Shown piece after piece: positions 1 to 10,211 of a DNA stretch of 24,511 nucleotides; the first letter of the stretch is position 1, and each line of letters begins with the position of its first letter. The translations under genes and the position numbers were made by a program. The notes beneath the pieces were generated by a model. The model was not told the origin of the DNA. It made no database searches and was given only the letters and a program-made list of their open reading frames with translations. Source of the stretch: Fragilaria crotonensis (lineage: Eukaryota > Bacillariophyta > Fragilariophyceae > Fragilariales > Fragilariaceae); the NCBI GenBank assembly GCA_022925895.1, contig JAKSYS010000800.1:1-24511 (forward strand). Direction: 5' to 3'.

Positions 1-734
1 CACCATCGGAACATACAGCATGTTCTTTGGACTCCCTATGCAGCAGGGATAGTTGGTTTGACGTTGATGCATGAAAGTGGCCACGCCCTCGTCATGCACT
101 ATAGAGGCATACCGTTTTCTCCAATGGTGTTTGTCCCCTTCATGGGCGCTACCGTCGCAATGAAACGTCGTCCTGAAGATGCCTGGGAGGATGCTTTAGT
201 TGGACTTGGAGGACCTATTCTTGGCTCCATCGGTGCACTGGGCTGTTCTTTGGGAGCGCGTGCTATGGACTCTCAGCTGTTGTATGCTCTGGCTGATTTT
301 GGTTACTTTATTAATCTTCTCAACCTCCTTCCGATTGGAATGATGGGTAAGTGAATTTCGTTGCCAGGTATTGAGTACATTAGCGGACTCGCCAGAGCTC
401 ACACCATGTTAGACGGCGGAAGAATTACTGGTGCTCTATCACCCTATGCGGGTGTCGTGGGCTTGGGTCTTGGTGGAATGTTGATTTACAACGGCACAAT
501 CCATAATCCCATCATTTTCTTGTGATGATCGCTGGTGGTTGGCAGACGTATCAACGCTTTCCAATCCCAACGCCACTCCCAGGAATTACTACAACATTAG
601 TCTCGCGCAACGCGCTGCACTCACAGGTGGATATTTTGGGCTGGTTGGGGCTTTGTTTGCTGCCATGGCATTGAACAATGAATTTAGGAAGCCCAGAAGT
701 CTTGGAACTTGAGAAATCATGGGATGAAAGGTAA
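1..734 (+). CDS. Peptidase M50 (site-2-protease-like) intramembrane metalloprotease, 5'-truncated by window
   Basis: A zinc metalloprotease of the M50 family, which cleaves substrates inside membranes. The frame is open from base 1, so the N-terminus lies outside the window. The zinc motif HESGH is at 70-84. A GLGGP motif follows, and the second catalytic motif NLLPIGMMDGG is completed only after splicing an intron (347-412), which joins G to AC to make the Asp codon. Downstream the frame shifts three times: near 522 (one base lost, Leu then MIAGG), near 560 (one base lost, before NPNATP) and near 694 (one base gained at CCC, before EVLELE). In the shifted frames the sequence stays membrane-protein-like (GGYFGLVGALF) to a TAA at 732-734. 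Substrate and compartment cannot be told; plastid M50 proteases such as EGY are relatives. The family call is firm, the exact 3' end less so. Confidence 0.85.
347..412 (+). other. Spliceosomal intron (66 bp) in the M50 protease gene
   Basis: Begins GTAAGTG and ends TTAG. Splicing restores the invariant MMDGG metal-binding segment, because codon GAC is split as G|AC. An earlier AG at 366-367 would not restore it. Confidence 0.85.
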
Positions 735-870
735 ACCCAATCAAAAAGATAATACGCACGAGCTTCACTATAGGAAAGGCATGATTTTAGATCCACGGCA
801 TCCACCCTATGTAAAGCTGAACTAGATTTTCGTGACACGTCGCCTCAGAGATCATAGTGTGTACTTGACC

Positions 871-1478
871 CTACGATGGTTGTAGTGGCGTGTCACCGCT
901 ATTTTGTTTGGCTTCCTCTTCAAGATACTCGTCTCTCAACCAATGTGTACTCGAACCAAAGGGACAATACGCGAGGAGGGCTTGATAGCCTTCAAAGCTT
1001 CGAGGTACTGCTCCATCGCCATATGTAGATAAACCTAACAATGCATATCTTCTGAAAGCGCATATTGGCGAACTCTGACATCTTCTGCAGACCACCCTTC
1101 GTGTTGAGCCACTCCGAAGATGCGCGCTTCTGGGAGAGAATCCAGATACTTCCCAAATTCGGAGTGACTCTTTCCCATTTTGGACGAAGCTGACTTGACA
1201 CCTGGAAACGCTCCATTATTCCAGGAACTGCTTTCAGTCCTCCGTCTGCAATCCATCTACGGGAAGTCGAGTTCAGAGGCCTCTTCGCTTTGGCGTGCGA
1301 CACTGCTTGATCAGATCCAACCGAAGTCCGACCTAGTGATTGTTTGAAGCCTCGATACGGACTTACACTTCCATTCGACCTCGCATACCTTGCCCCATCC
1401 CTTCACCTCAACTACACCCAAGATATTAAGAACCTCACTAGTTTGCCCTGCCTGATACTCCAGCTTGGCAAGCTGCAT
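871..1478 (-). pseudogene. Unrecognised coding-like locus with in-frame stops and a frameshift
   Basis: I do not recognise the family. Reading from an ATG at 1476-1478 on the minus strand, one frame gives protein-like sequence for about 140 codons (MQLAKLEYQAGQTSEVLN..., later FGKYLDSLPEARIFG) with only two stops: a TGA near 1310 and a TAG near 1258. It shifts frame near 1040 into AFRRYALLGLSTYGDG and continues to PLQPS and a stop at 871. The last 60 residues are Glu/Tyr-rich and read like a real C-terminus. It could be a decayed gene, or an intact gene with sequence errors and unrecognised introns. It lies tail to tail with the M50 gene. Confidence 0.35.
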
Positions 1479-1740
1479 CTAAACTTCGCCGATCCATCCA
1501 ATCGCATTGTCTATTGAAGTGTAGGCACAGACTGCGCCTGGGTAAAAACAAGTTGAACCCCTACCTTTTGGTATCCGAACGCTTCTGTATGTTGCATTCC
1601 AGGTACAATGTACCAGGTACTTGTATGTTTTTGTATGCGCTATCATACTGGTCCACAAAATCCACGTTTCAGACAACATTGTACATCACACCGTTCAGTA
1701 TTACACTTTTCGGTGTATTTTATATACGGTAGTGAACTGG

Positions 1741-1843
1741 AGTACAAGTACAAGTACAAGTACAAGTACAAGTACAAGTACAAGTACAAGTACAAGTACA
1801 AGTACTAGTACTAGTACTAGTACTAGTACCAGTACTAGTACTT
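1741..1843. repeat. Hexanucleotide microsatellite (AGTACA)n followed by (AGTACT)n
   Basis: Ten perfect AGTACA units (1741-1800) change at one base to AGTACT-type units (1801-1843), with one AGTACC variant. AGTACT is its own reverse complement, so the second half can fold back on itself. Open frames through here only read low-complexity YK or ST repeats and are not genes. Confidence 0.95.
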
Positions 1844-1852
1844 GAATCCAAA

Positions 1853-2875
1853 ATGTTCAATTCGACAGATCCGGATTCGGTGAAGTGGAGCCTCCAGCAC
1901 GTAAACCAGTCTAGCATTGAGATGGATTACACATCGACAAGAGGGGAGAAGAAAGGCAAACACTACTAGTACATCCCGATAACACGCTGAAATTTCATGC
2001 TAAGAGTATGATAGAGGAGTCGACTTCGTTCGATTTCGACCCAGTCCGTCTTAATCGGTTGGTAAAGACGCGACGAGCACAATCTGTTGAATCGAATTGC
2101 AACGATACAAACACTGGGGTGTAATCCGCTCTACTGGAGATGATTTAGCGCCGATGTCCTCAAAACTCGACGAAAGTACATGTGCCACAAATTTGACGAA
2201 CAGTAGAGATCACGAGGATTTGCGCGCTGCCCTTGGGACGCTACGACGAGTGAATGGGCGAGCAACACGCAGCAGCGACCAAATCACACATTCGGTGGAT
2301 GTCGAATCAAGCACCGCTACATGTACATCAACGAGCACTTAGACCCTTGAGTCCTTCAATTACTCCAGTGGTCTCGCTACGGAAAACAAGTGATAAACGA
2401 ACGCTGGAAGCCGTGGCGCAAATAGCAAAGAGATTACCGTTGGACACGAGGTTTTCGCAACACGCTCCAGTGTGTGCGTATCATCATCTCCAACGTTCAG
2501 AATCAACGTGGATGCTTCCTGTCTTCTTTATTACAGCAGCCTCATTGAAGGCACCTTCTTGAGCCAAACGTAGATGCTGTCACAGCTGCATCGTCCGTTT
2601 CACTGTGGAGCATCAGTGTCCAAAAGAAACACCATCCAAGACGAGAGATGGACCGTTCTTGCTTCTTTTGTCCTGATGTTGGTTTCGTCGTGGTTCGTTG
2701 TCTCTACCAATGTCTTTATCGAGCCTATGAGACAAAGCTTGAAACACCAACCGGCGGTCCTTTCCTTTATCCAACCCTAAGAGAAATGCAAGATCAGATT
2801 TCAACTGCGTGGGAAAGACAAGACTCATACTCGCGAGCGATGAATTCTTGGCTTGAGACACGCTCCGTCCTCTGA
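1853..2875 (+). other. Patchy open frames, possibly the 5' part of a frameshifted gene
   Basis: No known family. From an ATG at 1853 (MFNSTDPDSVKW) protein-like stretches follow one another in changing frames. They are at about 1970-2090 (FDFDPVRLNRLVKTRR), 2110-2340 (STGDDLAPMSSKLDES), 2345-2560 (TLEAVAQIAKRLPLDTR), 2640-2740 (a hydrophobic run WTVLASFVLMLVSSWFVV, a possible membrane helix) and 2740-2875 (REMQDQISTAWERQDS). A single gene with several indels running into the next open frame is possible. Chance open frames are also possible. Confidence 0.25.
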
Positions 2876-2883
2876 TACTAGTG

Positions 2884-3672
2884 ATGCGTACAGTTCTTGG
2901 ACGTGTTGATAACTCCAGCCCACTGCGTTACTCGACGACGTTGGAGCGCCTGACAGGGTGCTTTACTCCATATGGGTCGCGTTGCGAGGGAAGAGTGCAT
3001 GAGGCAGGACAAGGCTTGATTGAGACCGATAACAACCGACATCCCGAAGTTGGGGATCGTTTTTCGTCGCTTCACTGGAAGCCTGACGATGTCTCTTACG
3101 CCGCATCGGAGGGAGTCCTGCAAAGTTCGAGCGCATGTGCCGTTATTGAGGATCACATGCTTGTCACGCTGCTGAAGTTGGAAGTTGTGACTCGTATCGC
3201 AAAAGAAGAATGCTCTCTTATGGCAATATTTCTTGAGAAGTGTTACTTGTTTTCGTTCCATGAGATGCGTCCCTTCGCAACACGTTCGACATCACGCGCG
3301 GATGAGACGTCTCGGGTGATACCTTTGCCAGTTGTAGAATCAATCATGGCACAATTAGCGCGTGGGCCGCAGCGCACTAAGCTCAAACTGTTTGTGGGTG
3401 ACGTTTGGATGCATCTGCGGCAGAGAATCAAGGTTTGGAGACCCTTTAGGATTAAGGATGGACCATGGAAGGCCAGGGCTAGTGGATTGTTGAGGAAATG
3501 GGAAAATCTATTCAGATCAATACTTACTCTTCCTGAACGAAACCGGAGTGCTGTATTTCGCCTCAACCATGACTCCAGGAACCGTACGTATGGCGGCATC
3601 AAGGGGACTCTCCGAAAGTTTATTTCGAAACTCCCTGCAATAATTGAGAATGGCTACCGGAGTAAGAAATAA
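2884..3672 (+). CDS. Uncharacterised protein, about 262 aa, basic C-terminal half
   Basis: This is the only uninterrupted long frame in the region. It starts at an ATG at 2884 (MRTVLGRVDNSS) and stops at 3670-3672. I recognise no domain. The N-terminal half is mixed, with a short hydrophobic stretch near residue 110. The C-terminal half is rich in Arg and Lys (LRQRIKVWRPFRIKDG, GTLRKFISKLP) and could be an amphipathic or nucleic-acid-binding tail; this is inference only. It may be the 3' part of a longer gene beginning near 1853, since protein-like frames lie directly upstream. The antisense frame at 3243-3602 is shorter and looks like a shadow. Confidence 0.45.
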   Translation: MRTVLGRVDNSSPLRYSTTLERLTGCFTPYGSRCEGRVHEAGQGLIETDNNRHPEVGDRFSSLHWKPDDVSYAASEGVLQSSSACAVIEDHMLVTLLKLEVVTRIAKEECSLMAIFLEKCYLFSFHEMRPFATRSTSRADETSRVIPLPVVESIMAQLARGPQRTKLKLFVGDVWMHLRQRIKVWRPFRIKDGPWKARASGLLRKWENLFRSILTLPERNRSAVFRLNHDSRNRTYGGIKGTLRKFISKLPAIIENGYRSKK

Positions 3673-4151
3673 TTGTTTTAATATAGATGAGCGCATAAGC
3701 GTTTCTGCCAGCTATTTGAGCATAATGCATAATATGTTATCAGGTCGAAGAAGAGTATGGAAGCATTGTCTTAAATCGAGTATATCAGCTTGGTGCCACA
3801 ATCCGAATTCAATTGTACGTACATCACAAGCCATCTTGCGCTGGGTTTTCTTGAATCTTTTCTTGACTCCGACTTCATTTGGTTGTGGGGTAGCACTGCA
3901 TATTGCATATCCATGAACAAATGTCCCTGCCAAGATTTCTTTTTTGCCTTCACCGGATGTCATGTGGAGAGGGTACCAGGTACTTGTACCAGGTATCGTC
4001 ACAACTTGCTATTAGCTATCATACTGTAGTATTGTCAATAGGGACGTGATGGCATCTAAGTAACTTTTACCTCTACTAACACCCTCAACACTGTGTCGTT
4101 TGATACTGTATCATACTGAAGTATTGGATTCTGGACTCTGGACTCTTATAT

Positions 4152-4169
4152 AGTACTACTAGTAGTACT
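4152..4169. repeat. 18-bp perfect palindrome AGTACTACTAGTAGTACT
   Basis: The sequence equals its own reverse complement. It sits within a run of further GTAC motifs at 4171-4185. Confidence 0.9.
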
Positions 4170-4362
4170 GTAGTACGCGGAGTACAGCACAGGCTACGTG
4201 CACGACGTTACGTATGTTCAAGGTACAAGGTGCGTATGGAAGTACAAGTACACACGTACGTATACCTGGTATGTCATACTCCATACTGGGCGACTGTACG
4301 AGTTGCGTAGAAGTACTACAGTAGTGCATACAGAGTTGGTCTATGTAAAGAGCTCGAACTGG

Positions 4363-4411
4363 CATAGATATACCAATTATCCGTACCTGGTATCATAGAT
4401 ATACCAATTAT
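4363..4411. repeat. 18-bp direct repeat, two copies 31 bp apart
   Basis: CATAGATATACCAATTAT occurs at 4363-4380 and again at 4394-4411, each followed shortly by CGTA. This could be a local duplication; no function is evident. Confidence 0.85.
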
Positions 4412-4631
4412 GCGTATCATGTATATATTTAGCAATTAGCAATGCTCCAGTATCATCCAGCAGCCTGAGATGGCGCACAGACTGGCACCGAGGCATCGTG
4501 ATCAAAACTTGAAACATACATCTGTCATCGTCGAGCGCAACTCAAGTGAACATTAACTGGTTCAATTGAATTTGCATTGGTTCCGCCGGACCAACTGACA
4601 CGCTGTCACGACAAAGATCATCGCATCAACC

Positions 4632-7484
4632 ATGGCGCCAATGAATTTCCAGGACGACAACCTGGAAGAGGTTGCAGGTTTGATTCGTGCCGGTGGGACA
4701 TCCGGGGCTGGAGCTAGTCGTTCGTTCTTCAAATCCAGCTATTGCGACGAACTCATTGACAACGCCGTTGGAAGGAGAAACCGTCGCGTGCTTTTGATGA
4801 CCATTGGTTGCCTGGCTGTCTTGCTTGTTGTGATTATGGCCTCGAAGAGCGGTAGTTATGAAATAAGTGGTCCAGTAAGCCAAGGCTCTAGTGGAATTTG
4901 TGGATCCCGATTCACCACTTCAGCTCCTGAAGATACTGAAAGTGATCAAACCGGCCCAAACGAAAGTGGAGAGCAAGTCGTCGTCGTCGATCCGAAGCCT
5001 GAGACTGTCGAGCAACCTACGACTGACCCTCCTGTTCCGCAGCAAATCGTAGTAGCGAAACCAAAACCAAAACCGAAACCAAACAACAAGATTCCTCGTC
5101 TTGAACCAGACAAAGAAGCGGGACCAATAGACGATGCCAAGAGAGATGCACTTTCCGATTTATGGGGAAGCTGGCATTTCTGGGATGGCGAAGAAGACGC
5201 GCGTCCCAAAGAAGATTACCTTTCCAAATACCCAAACCGCGACATTCCTGGTGACGACTTCCCGTCAAATTCTTGGCAAACCGATTCCGTATTTGTAAAT
5301 CACTACCTAAACGATGCAGGCAATCTTATCGATCGAGCCATGGAAAGTATATTTGCGGAATATGGTCACGGGAAGCCGCTTCCCCCTGAAGTAATGGCGT
5401 CACGCATGAAAATGTTTCACTGGGAAAAGATTGATTTGACCACAGAAACGGAGCCACCGCCTGAATTCAGAAAAGAAGGCGCAAGGGATATTGGTGGGTG
5501 GACCACCAAGCGGTCGTTCAAAGGACTGGTCCGGCGCTTGTTGCACGCCATGCTCACCCGCGACACTTTCACAGTCGTGCTTGCTGGCCATTCGGCGGCG
5601 CAAGGGCAGGGCAATCACTTTCGGCAATCGTATGCAATGCAGTTCCATCGGATCATGAAGCCCATATTTGAACGTCTCGGTGTCAAACTGATCACACGCA
5701 ATATGGCACAAGGTGGTTTGGGGACGTTGCAGGGAGGGATGGGAGCTCGTGATATCTATGGATCGGATGTTGATTTGTTTCTCTGGGATTCTGGCATGAC
5801 AGAGGGTAATGCACCGCATCATGTTGACTTGGTCATCCGTCAAGTTCTCATGAGTGGCAATCGTGTGCCTGTCGTGTGGGGGCCTCCCTTCGATCTCCTC
5901 AAGTTGTATCACGAAGAAGCCGACGCCGATGTCGGTGAGTGGGGCACTGGATTTGCTGGTGTGCCAGAGACGACTAGTGAAGAACAGGCCTTGACCCTGC
6001 CCTTCGCAGCTCGCAACATGAAATGTAGCAGTGAGCGCCAGGATCTATGTAAGGAAAATCGCTTCTCATCAACATGTTGGATTAATCGAACCGACGGTAT
6101 TGTTCCCACTCGTGAGCAGCCATCACACCCCCGAGGACAAGTTAAGTGGCACCCAGGATGGCGACCTCATCAACTCATGGGGCGTGTCTTGGCATTTGCC
6201 GTCTTGGAAGGTCTTGAAGTGGCAGTTAATTCTTGGATGGAGAACACCATGACAGGACAACCTCTCGATGATGAATATTGGCATGTGACTGACTATTATG
6301 AAAACATTCGTAACAAGGTTCGTAACATGGATCAGAGCTTTGGGACACTGTCCGGATATCGCCAAGCAGGAAGAGTTGCCTCTACGAATGTGCTTCACTC
6401 CCATTAACGGCAAGACACAGTATACGCCTCGTGCGAACTATGAAGAATCGGCATTGACGAGCATTGTTAGGGCAGCTCCGAGTGGGTATGTGCCAATCAA
6501 CGGCGACAAGCGACCGGCACTGTACGACGGCCCGGATGTTCATAACCCTGCCTATGACATTCCAGAAGGAGAAGTTGACGTTTTGTCGATCGTCATGGGC
6601 CGTCGCCGATTGGATGCTTCCAAGGAGCTGCCAACTTGGTATTCACACAGTGCTTCGCTGAATGCGATGCAACCTTCGAAATCGTCCGAAAGGACATCAA
6701 GGGCAAACATTTCTGACTTGATGCCACGACGTCGTCGCCGCCTTGATGAGGATATAGTTCCTGGTGAGGGATGGGATGTTGCGCTAGAAGTCCAAGGGTA
6801 TTGTGATGGCACGTACGATTCGGTGTGTGCCCATGCACCGGATGAAGAGTGTTTCCTATTGGGCCACCCCGATGGCCGTGGTGCCATCGTGGGGGGGCGA
6901 TCTCTCCGGTTGGCTTGTCATGACATTGAAGGCTCTCAGGCAAGGTATTATCGTTGTCAAGCTGCAAACATGGCATGTTCAGGAAGAAAATCCTCGTGCT
7001 CGCAGTTGGTCAACTGTAGATGGCAAAAGGCGACGCTTGGGAGAGTCGTCGGTATCGGAGCAAGAATCCGTTGACGATCGGGAAGACATGTATTTCATGG
7101 GTGACCTAGCGTATCCAGAGGTGGACGAAGCTATACCCATCAACCCACATCGAAATGTCAAGATGCGAAACTACGATTGTCCCCCATTGCCCGATACCTT
7201 TGCCTTTGATTATGCCATCAATGGGAAGATCACTACGTTAAACAACACAGAGTTCCTTGAACGCAAAAAGAATCTCCAACGAGTGGTTGAAACGCTCACC
7301 CTTTTGGACGACCCAGAGTTCACCAAAGACGAGCAAGACGTTGAAGTGGCCTTTCGATTGCGCGGTGCGGGTCGTCCTATTGTGTTTGGAATATCTCACA
7401 TGTATTGGGCTTAAACACATCGCTCTGACACTTACTAAACCAGCTAGGAATGTTCGTATCAAGGTGGTGAACGTTATACCCTGA
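4632..7484 (+). CDS. Type II membrane protein with SGNH/GDSL-hydrolase-like lumenal domain, about 950 aa, frame-disrupted
   Basis: The start ATG has a good context (ACCATGGC). Residues 1-52 are cytosolic, a membrane helix lies at about 54-71 (VLLMTIGCLAVLLVVIM), and an acidic, Pro/Lys linker with (KP)4 runs to about 165. The SGNH-like core follows. Block I is VVLAGHSAAQGQGNHF, with candidate nucleophile Ser in GHS. Next come MAQGGLGTLQGG and DLFLWDSGMTE, in the place of the usual GxND block. WHPGWRPHQLMG then offers the late His. SGNH proteins are esterases or carbohydrate O-acyl-modifying enzymes; the substrate is unknown. The frame shifts by +1 three times: between about 6320 and 6400, at a G7 run (6891-6897), and near 7405. 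Reading across them gives a continuous C-terminal region of about 350 aa (GGDLSGWLVMTLK, VVETLTLLDDPEF) ending NVRIKVVNVIP. Coding status is sure; the SGNH assignment is moderate. Confidence 0.8.
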
Positions 7485-7631
7485 CACCTATGTCTGCCAC
7501 CGAAATCGCGTATCGTTCGATATGAAACGTGCGAAGCTTGCGAACGCAGAAATCTAAGCGAGAGCGACGACAAAGGAAATCGATGCAAGGTGAAAGGTTG
7601 TCTGGTGCGGGATTCTGAGCGTAAATTAGGT

Positions 7632-9506
7632 TCACGTGCTCGTGCTTGTGCTTAGCGCTGGTTCGTCCGTATTTGCCAGCCTGGAGTTCCTCAACCTCCA
7701 TTTGTCGTTTTCGTAGATATCAGGCATTTCTTTACAGAACAACTCCAGATCTCTTAACGTCACTTTTCCATCATTATTCACATCGGCAAAAGAGTGCACG
7801 AATGTCGCCCAAGGACATTTCGTTGGCATCCACAGAAAGCCCTAACTTGTCGCCAAGAGCAGCGTGAATCTCTGGGATGCCAATTACTCCGTCGTGATCC
7901 CGATCTAGCAATTCAAGTCGCTCCTCCGACATGCACGTATCATCGCAATCCTCCGTTGGTGACGGCTGAACTGCTTCCCAGATCTTTCGCCACAAATTTC
8001 GGGCAAAGTAGGACATGAGTTCTGCGTAAATGTTAACGTAATTTCCTTTGGGCGGAAGCGCGTCTGGGTGTGCCTTGTAATACTCTGTCAATGTCGGCGA
8101 TTGCCCATTGGTCAAATCCGAGACCTTGGTTGCAACCCGATATAATTTCTCCAGGTCGAGCGGCTTGCCAGAAACATGAGTAACAATTGGAGTAACACCT
8201 CCTGAAACTCTTCCTTTACATCAATGTCGTATTGCATCCAACCAGGTATTGGAGGTCCCGAATGAGTTTCGAAATTGCCTTGCAAGGACCCAGCCAGGCA
8301 TGTCAACGACTCCGACCACTTCATCCGACTTGATTTCCGCTTCTAGAGCCTCCAACGAAAAGAAGGAACCGGAGGGTAATCAGTCCCTCCGCGAATGTTT
8401 CCCATGAGCAGGACGGCATCTATAAGGTGTGTTCGCTGGCGACCACGCCTCACATTTAGGAGGATCGTAGAGACTGCAGATCAATTTCCATGGTAGTGAC
8501 GCTCCGCGAGCATTGACAGAAGAAAGGGCTCAAATGATGATGGAACGCGTGCCAATTCCGTGTTGCGGAGAGGCAGCAGTGCGTCATACGCCTTGGTATT
8601 CTCCTCGTTGAGAATTGCATCTGGTTCCCAGTCAGACGTTTTGACGAATCGCGCTGATATCTTAGGATTTTTACTACTTGCATCGTCCCAACAGATCTCT
8701 AAGACTGTGGCGTAAATGGCATCCAACCCGGGCTTGAGCAATCGTGTCCCCTCGATGGTCTCGTCGACCCGATGATGGTCATGGCCCGACAGAATAACCG
8801 GAAAATCAAACATGCGACAGGTCTTGTGATCGTCGGGAACGTACATATGTTGCAAGGGGATAACAAGGTCGCAGGAGTAGGGTGGTTTCTCCAGAAGGTC
8901 CTTGTATTCCCGCAGAGTCTCCCATGGATCGCGAATGTTGGCCCCTCCGAAGGCACCTGGTTCCTGAAAGTGCTTGTACAGGGCAGGATCGTCTGACAAC
9001 ACTGCAATCAATCCAACCGTGCGAGTCTGAGATCCGTCCGGCGAGGTAACCTTCAAGATTTCGAAAGGTTTCTGATACTCCATCGCTTCATGATCTTGCA
9101 TATTCGTGTTGATGAATGTTCCTGGGAAGTTCTTGACATGCTTGCACACCGTCCGATGGTTAATATCAGCCTCGTGGTTGCCCCACGTCAAGTAGTCGAT
9201 TGGAGTCTTGGCCAAGGCGTTCATCATGCCTGCGCCTCGATCGACACTAGAGAGCAAATAGGGAGCGAGGAAATCGCCAGTGAGCACCGATACGACGGAT
9301 GAAGGAGCGGAGCGCTGTCTGGCGTCGCGCAAAAGAGTCTTGAGTGATGCAAAATGTTCCAAGGTGTAAACGTCGGTCACTTGCACAATTGTCAACTTGG
9401 ACTGCGATTCCAGGGGAGGAGTTGGGATCCAGGTTGAGGTCGAGTGTTCTGAGAGTTTGTCTCCCGAGGAGGGCGCCCTGCCACCACTCGATGCTAAGGA
9501 AGCCAT
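7632..9506 (-). CDS. Calcineurin-like metallophosphoesterase / 5'-nucleotidase-like protein with C-terminal EF-hands, frame-disrupted
   Basis: Starts at ATG 9504-9506. The N-terminal 290 residues carry the metallophosphoesterase motif order: VQVTDVY (the usual DxH motif here reads DVY), TGDF, WGNHEAD and LSGHDHH, as in the 5'-nucleotidase/UshA group that hydrolyses nucleotides and similar phosphoesters. A 5'-nucleotidase-type C-terminal domain follows in fragments (LIDAVLLMGNIRGGTDY, then VVGVVDMPGWVLAR). The C-terminus has two EF-hand loops, DRDHDGVIGIPE (about 7868-7904) and DVNNDGKVTLRD (about 7745-7785), implying calcium control. The frame shifts repeatedly from about 8510 to 8140 and again near 7810. 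Each new frame continues the expected domain, so sequence error is likely, though decay is not excluded. No clear signal peptide is seen from this start. It converges on the SGNH gene, 147 bp apart. Confidence 0.82.
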
Positions 9507-9919
9507 TATAACAAGAAAGGGAAGTGGTCGCTACCATAGCGGTGTGGGACTTGGGTTTGTGTCGCTGATGTGCTCCGCCTTTGTGCTTAAAACTCAACTT
9601 TCTGTCTTAAGCTTGATTCAGCTGTCCAGTTGCCAAAACCTGTTTCAACTTCAGTACCTTCAGTCAGCGGGGACTTCTACGGAACGTCCTATCGACCGAA
9701 GATACGAAAGAACGTCAATAGGGATTCGAGATGCGTACTTATGTTTGACGAACAGTTCGGTGCAGGACGAGATGATGATTTGTGCAGACTTGGATCTCGG
9801 ATGAAGGTTCATGTAGGAGTGTGACATGCGCGTATTCAAATGTGGTGCCATGGAAAACGTCATCGGCGAGACACGTAGGACTGAAAGATTCACGTATGCA
9901 TACGCGGTTTCGGTTACAT
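9507..9919. other. Intergenic, no gene seen
   Basis: Lies between the divergent start of the phosphoesterase gene and the left end of the transposon. It presumably holds the phosphoesterase promoter. Open frames here are short and show no recognisable protein. Confidence 0.6.
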
Positions 9920-9957
9920 ACGGATCCGATTAACTGTCACCTATTTTTCGTCATCGT
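9920..9957 (+). repeat. Left terminal inverted repeat of the MULE (38 bp)
   Basis: Starts ACGGATCCGATTAACTG and ends TCGTCATCGT. It is the exact reverse complement of 15858-15895. Beyond 38 bp the two ends diverge both inward and outward. Confidence 0.95.
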
Positions 9958-10211
9958 ACGACACGTTACTTAAGGACCTTGTAGAAAATTTAGCTACAAG
10001 TGGAAGCTGTTCAAGATGGGAATTTTGTTTCCTTTCCTCGACATATTTTCTCAATCAATTCACCACGCCTGCCCTCCCTGCTCTGAATTTGAATTTGAAT
10101 TCATGCACATATTCACGTACATAAATCTGATTTAAAATAAGAATAACTCTCCATTTTTTCACCGTACTGCAGCACCATTCCATTCATTGTTCCCACTCCT
10201 ATTGTATTGAG

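Larger units (their letters stand above)
3673..4631. other. Intergenic region rich in GTAC palindromes
   Basis: No gene seen. From about 3970 it is dense in GTAC, AGTACT and TATAC motifs, including an 18-bp perfect palindrome at 4152-4169 and an 18-bp direct repeat at 4363-4380 and 4394-4411. The last 200 bp before 4632 lack these motifs and are presumably the promoter and 5' UTR of the next gene. Confidence 0.7.

Noticed and set aside
1608..1845. Plus-strand open frames through the microsatellite
   Set aside because: They encode only YK or ST repeats generated by AGTACA units.
3243..3602. Minus-strand open frame of 119 codons
   Set aside because: Opposite to the longer plus-strand frame 2884-3672; no family recognised.
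5400..5912. Minus-strand open frame of 170 codons
   Set aside because: Antisense to the conserved SGNH-like domain; no recognisable protein.
6320..7412. Programmed ribosomal frameshifting in the SGNH gene
   Set aside because: Three separate shifts in the same direction, one at a G7 run, and similar breaks in every other gene point to sequence error rather than recoding.
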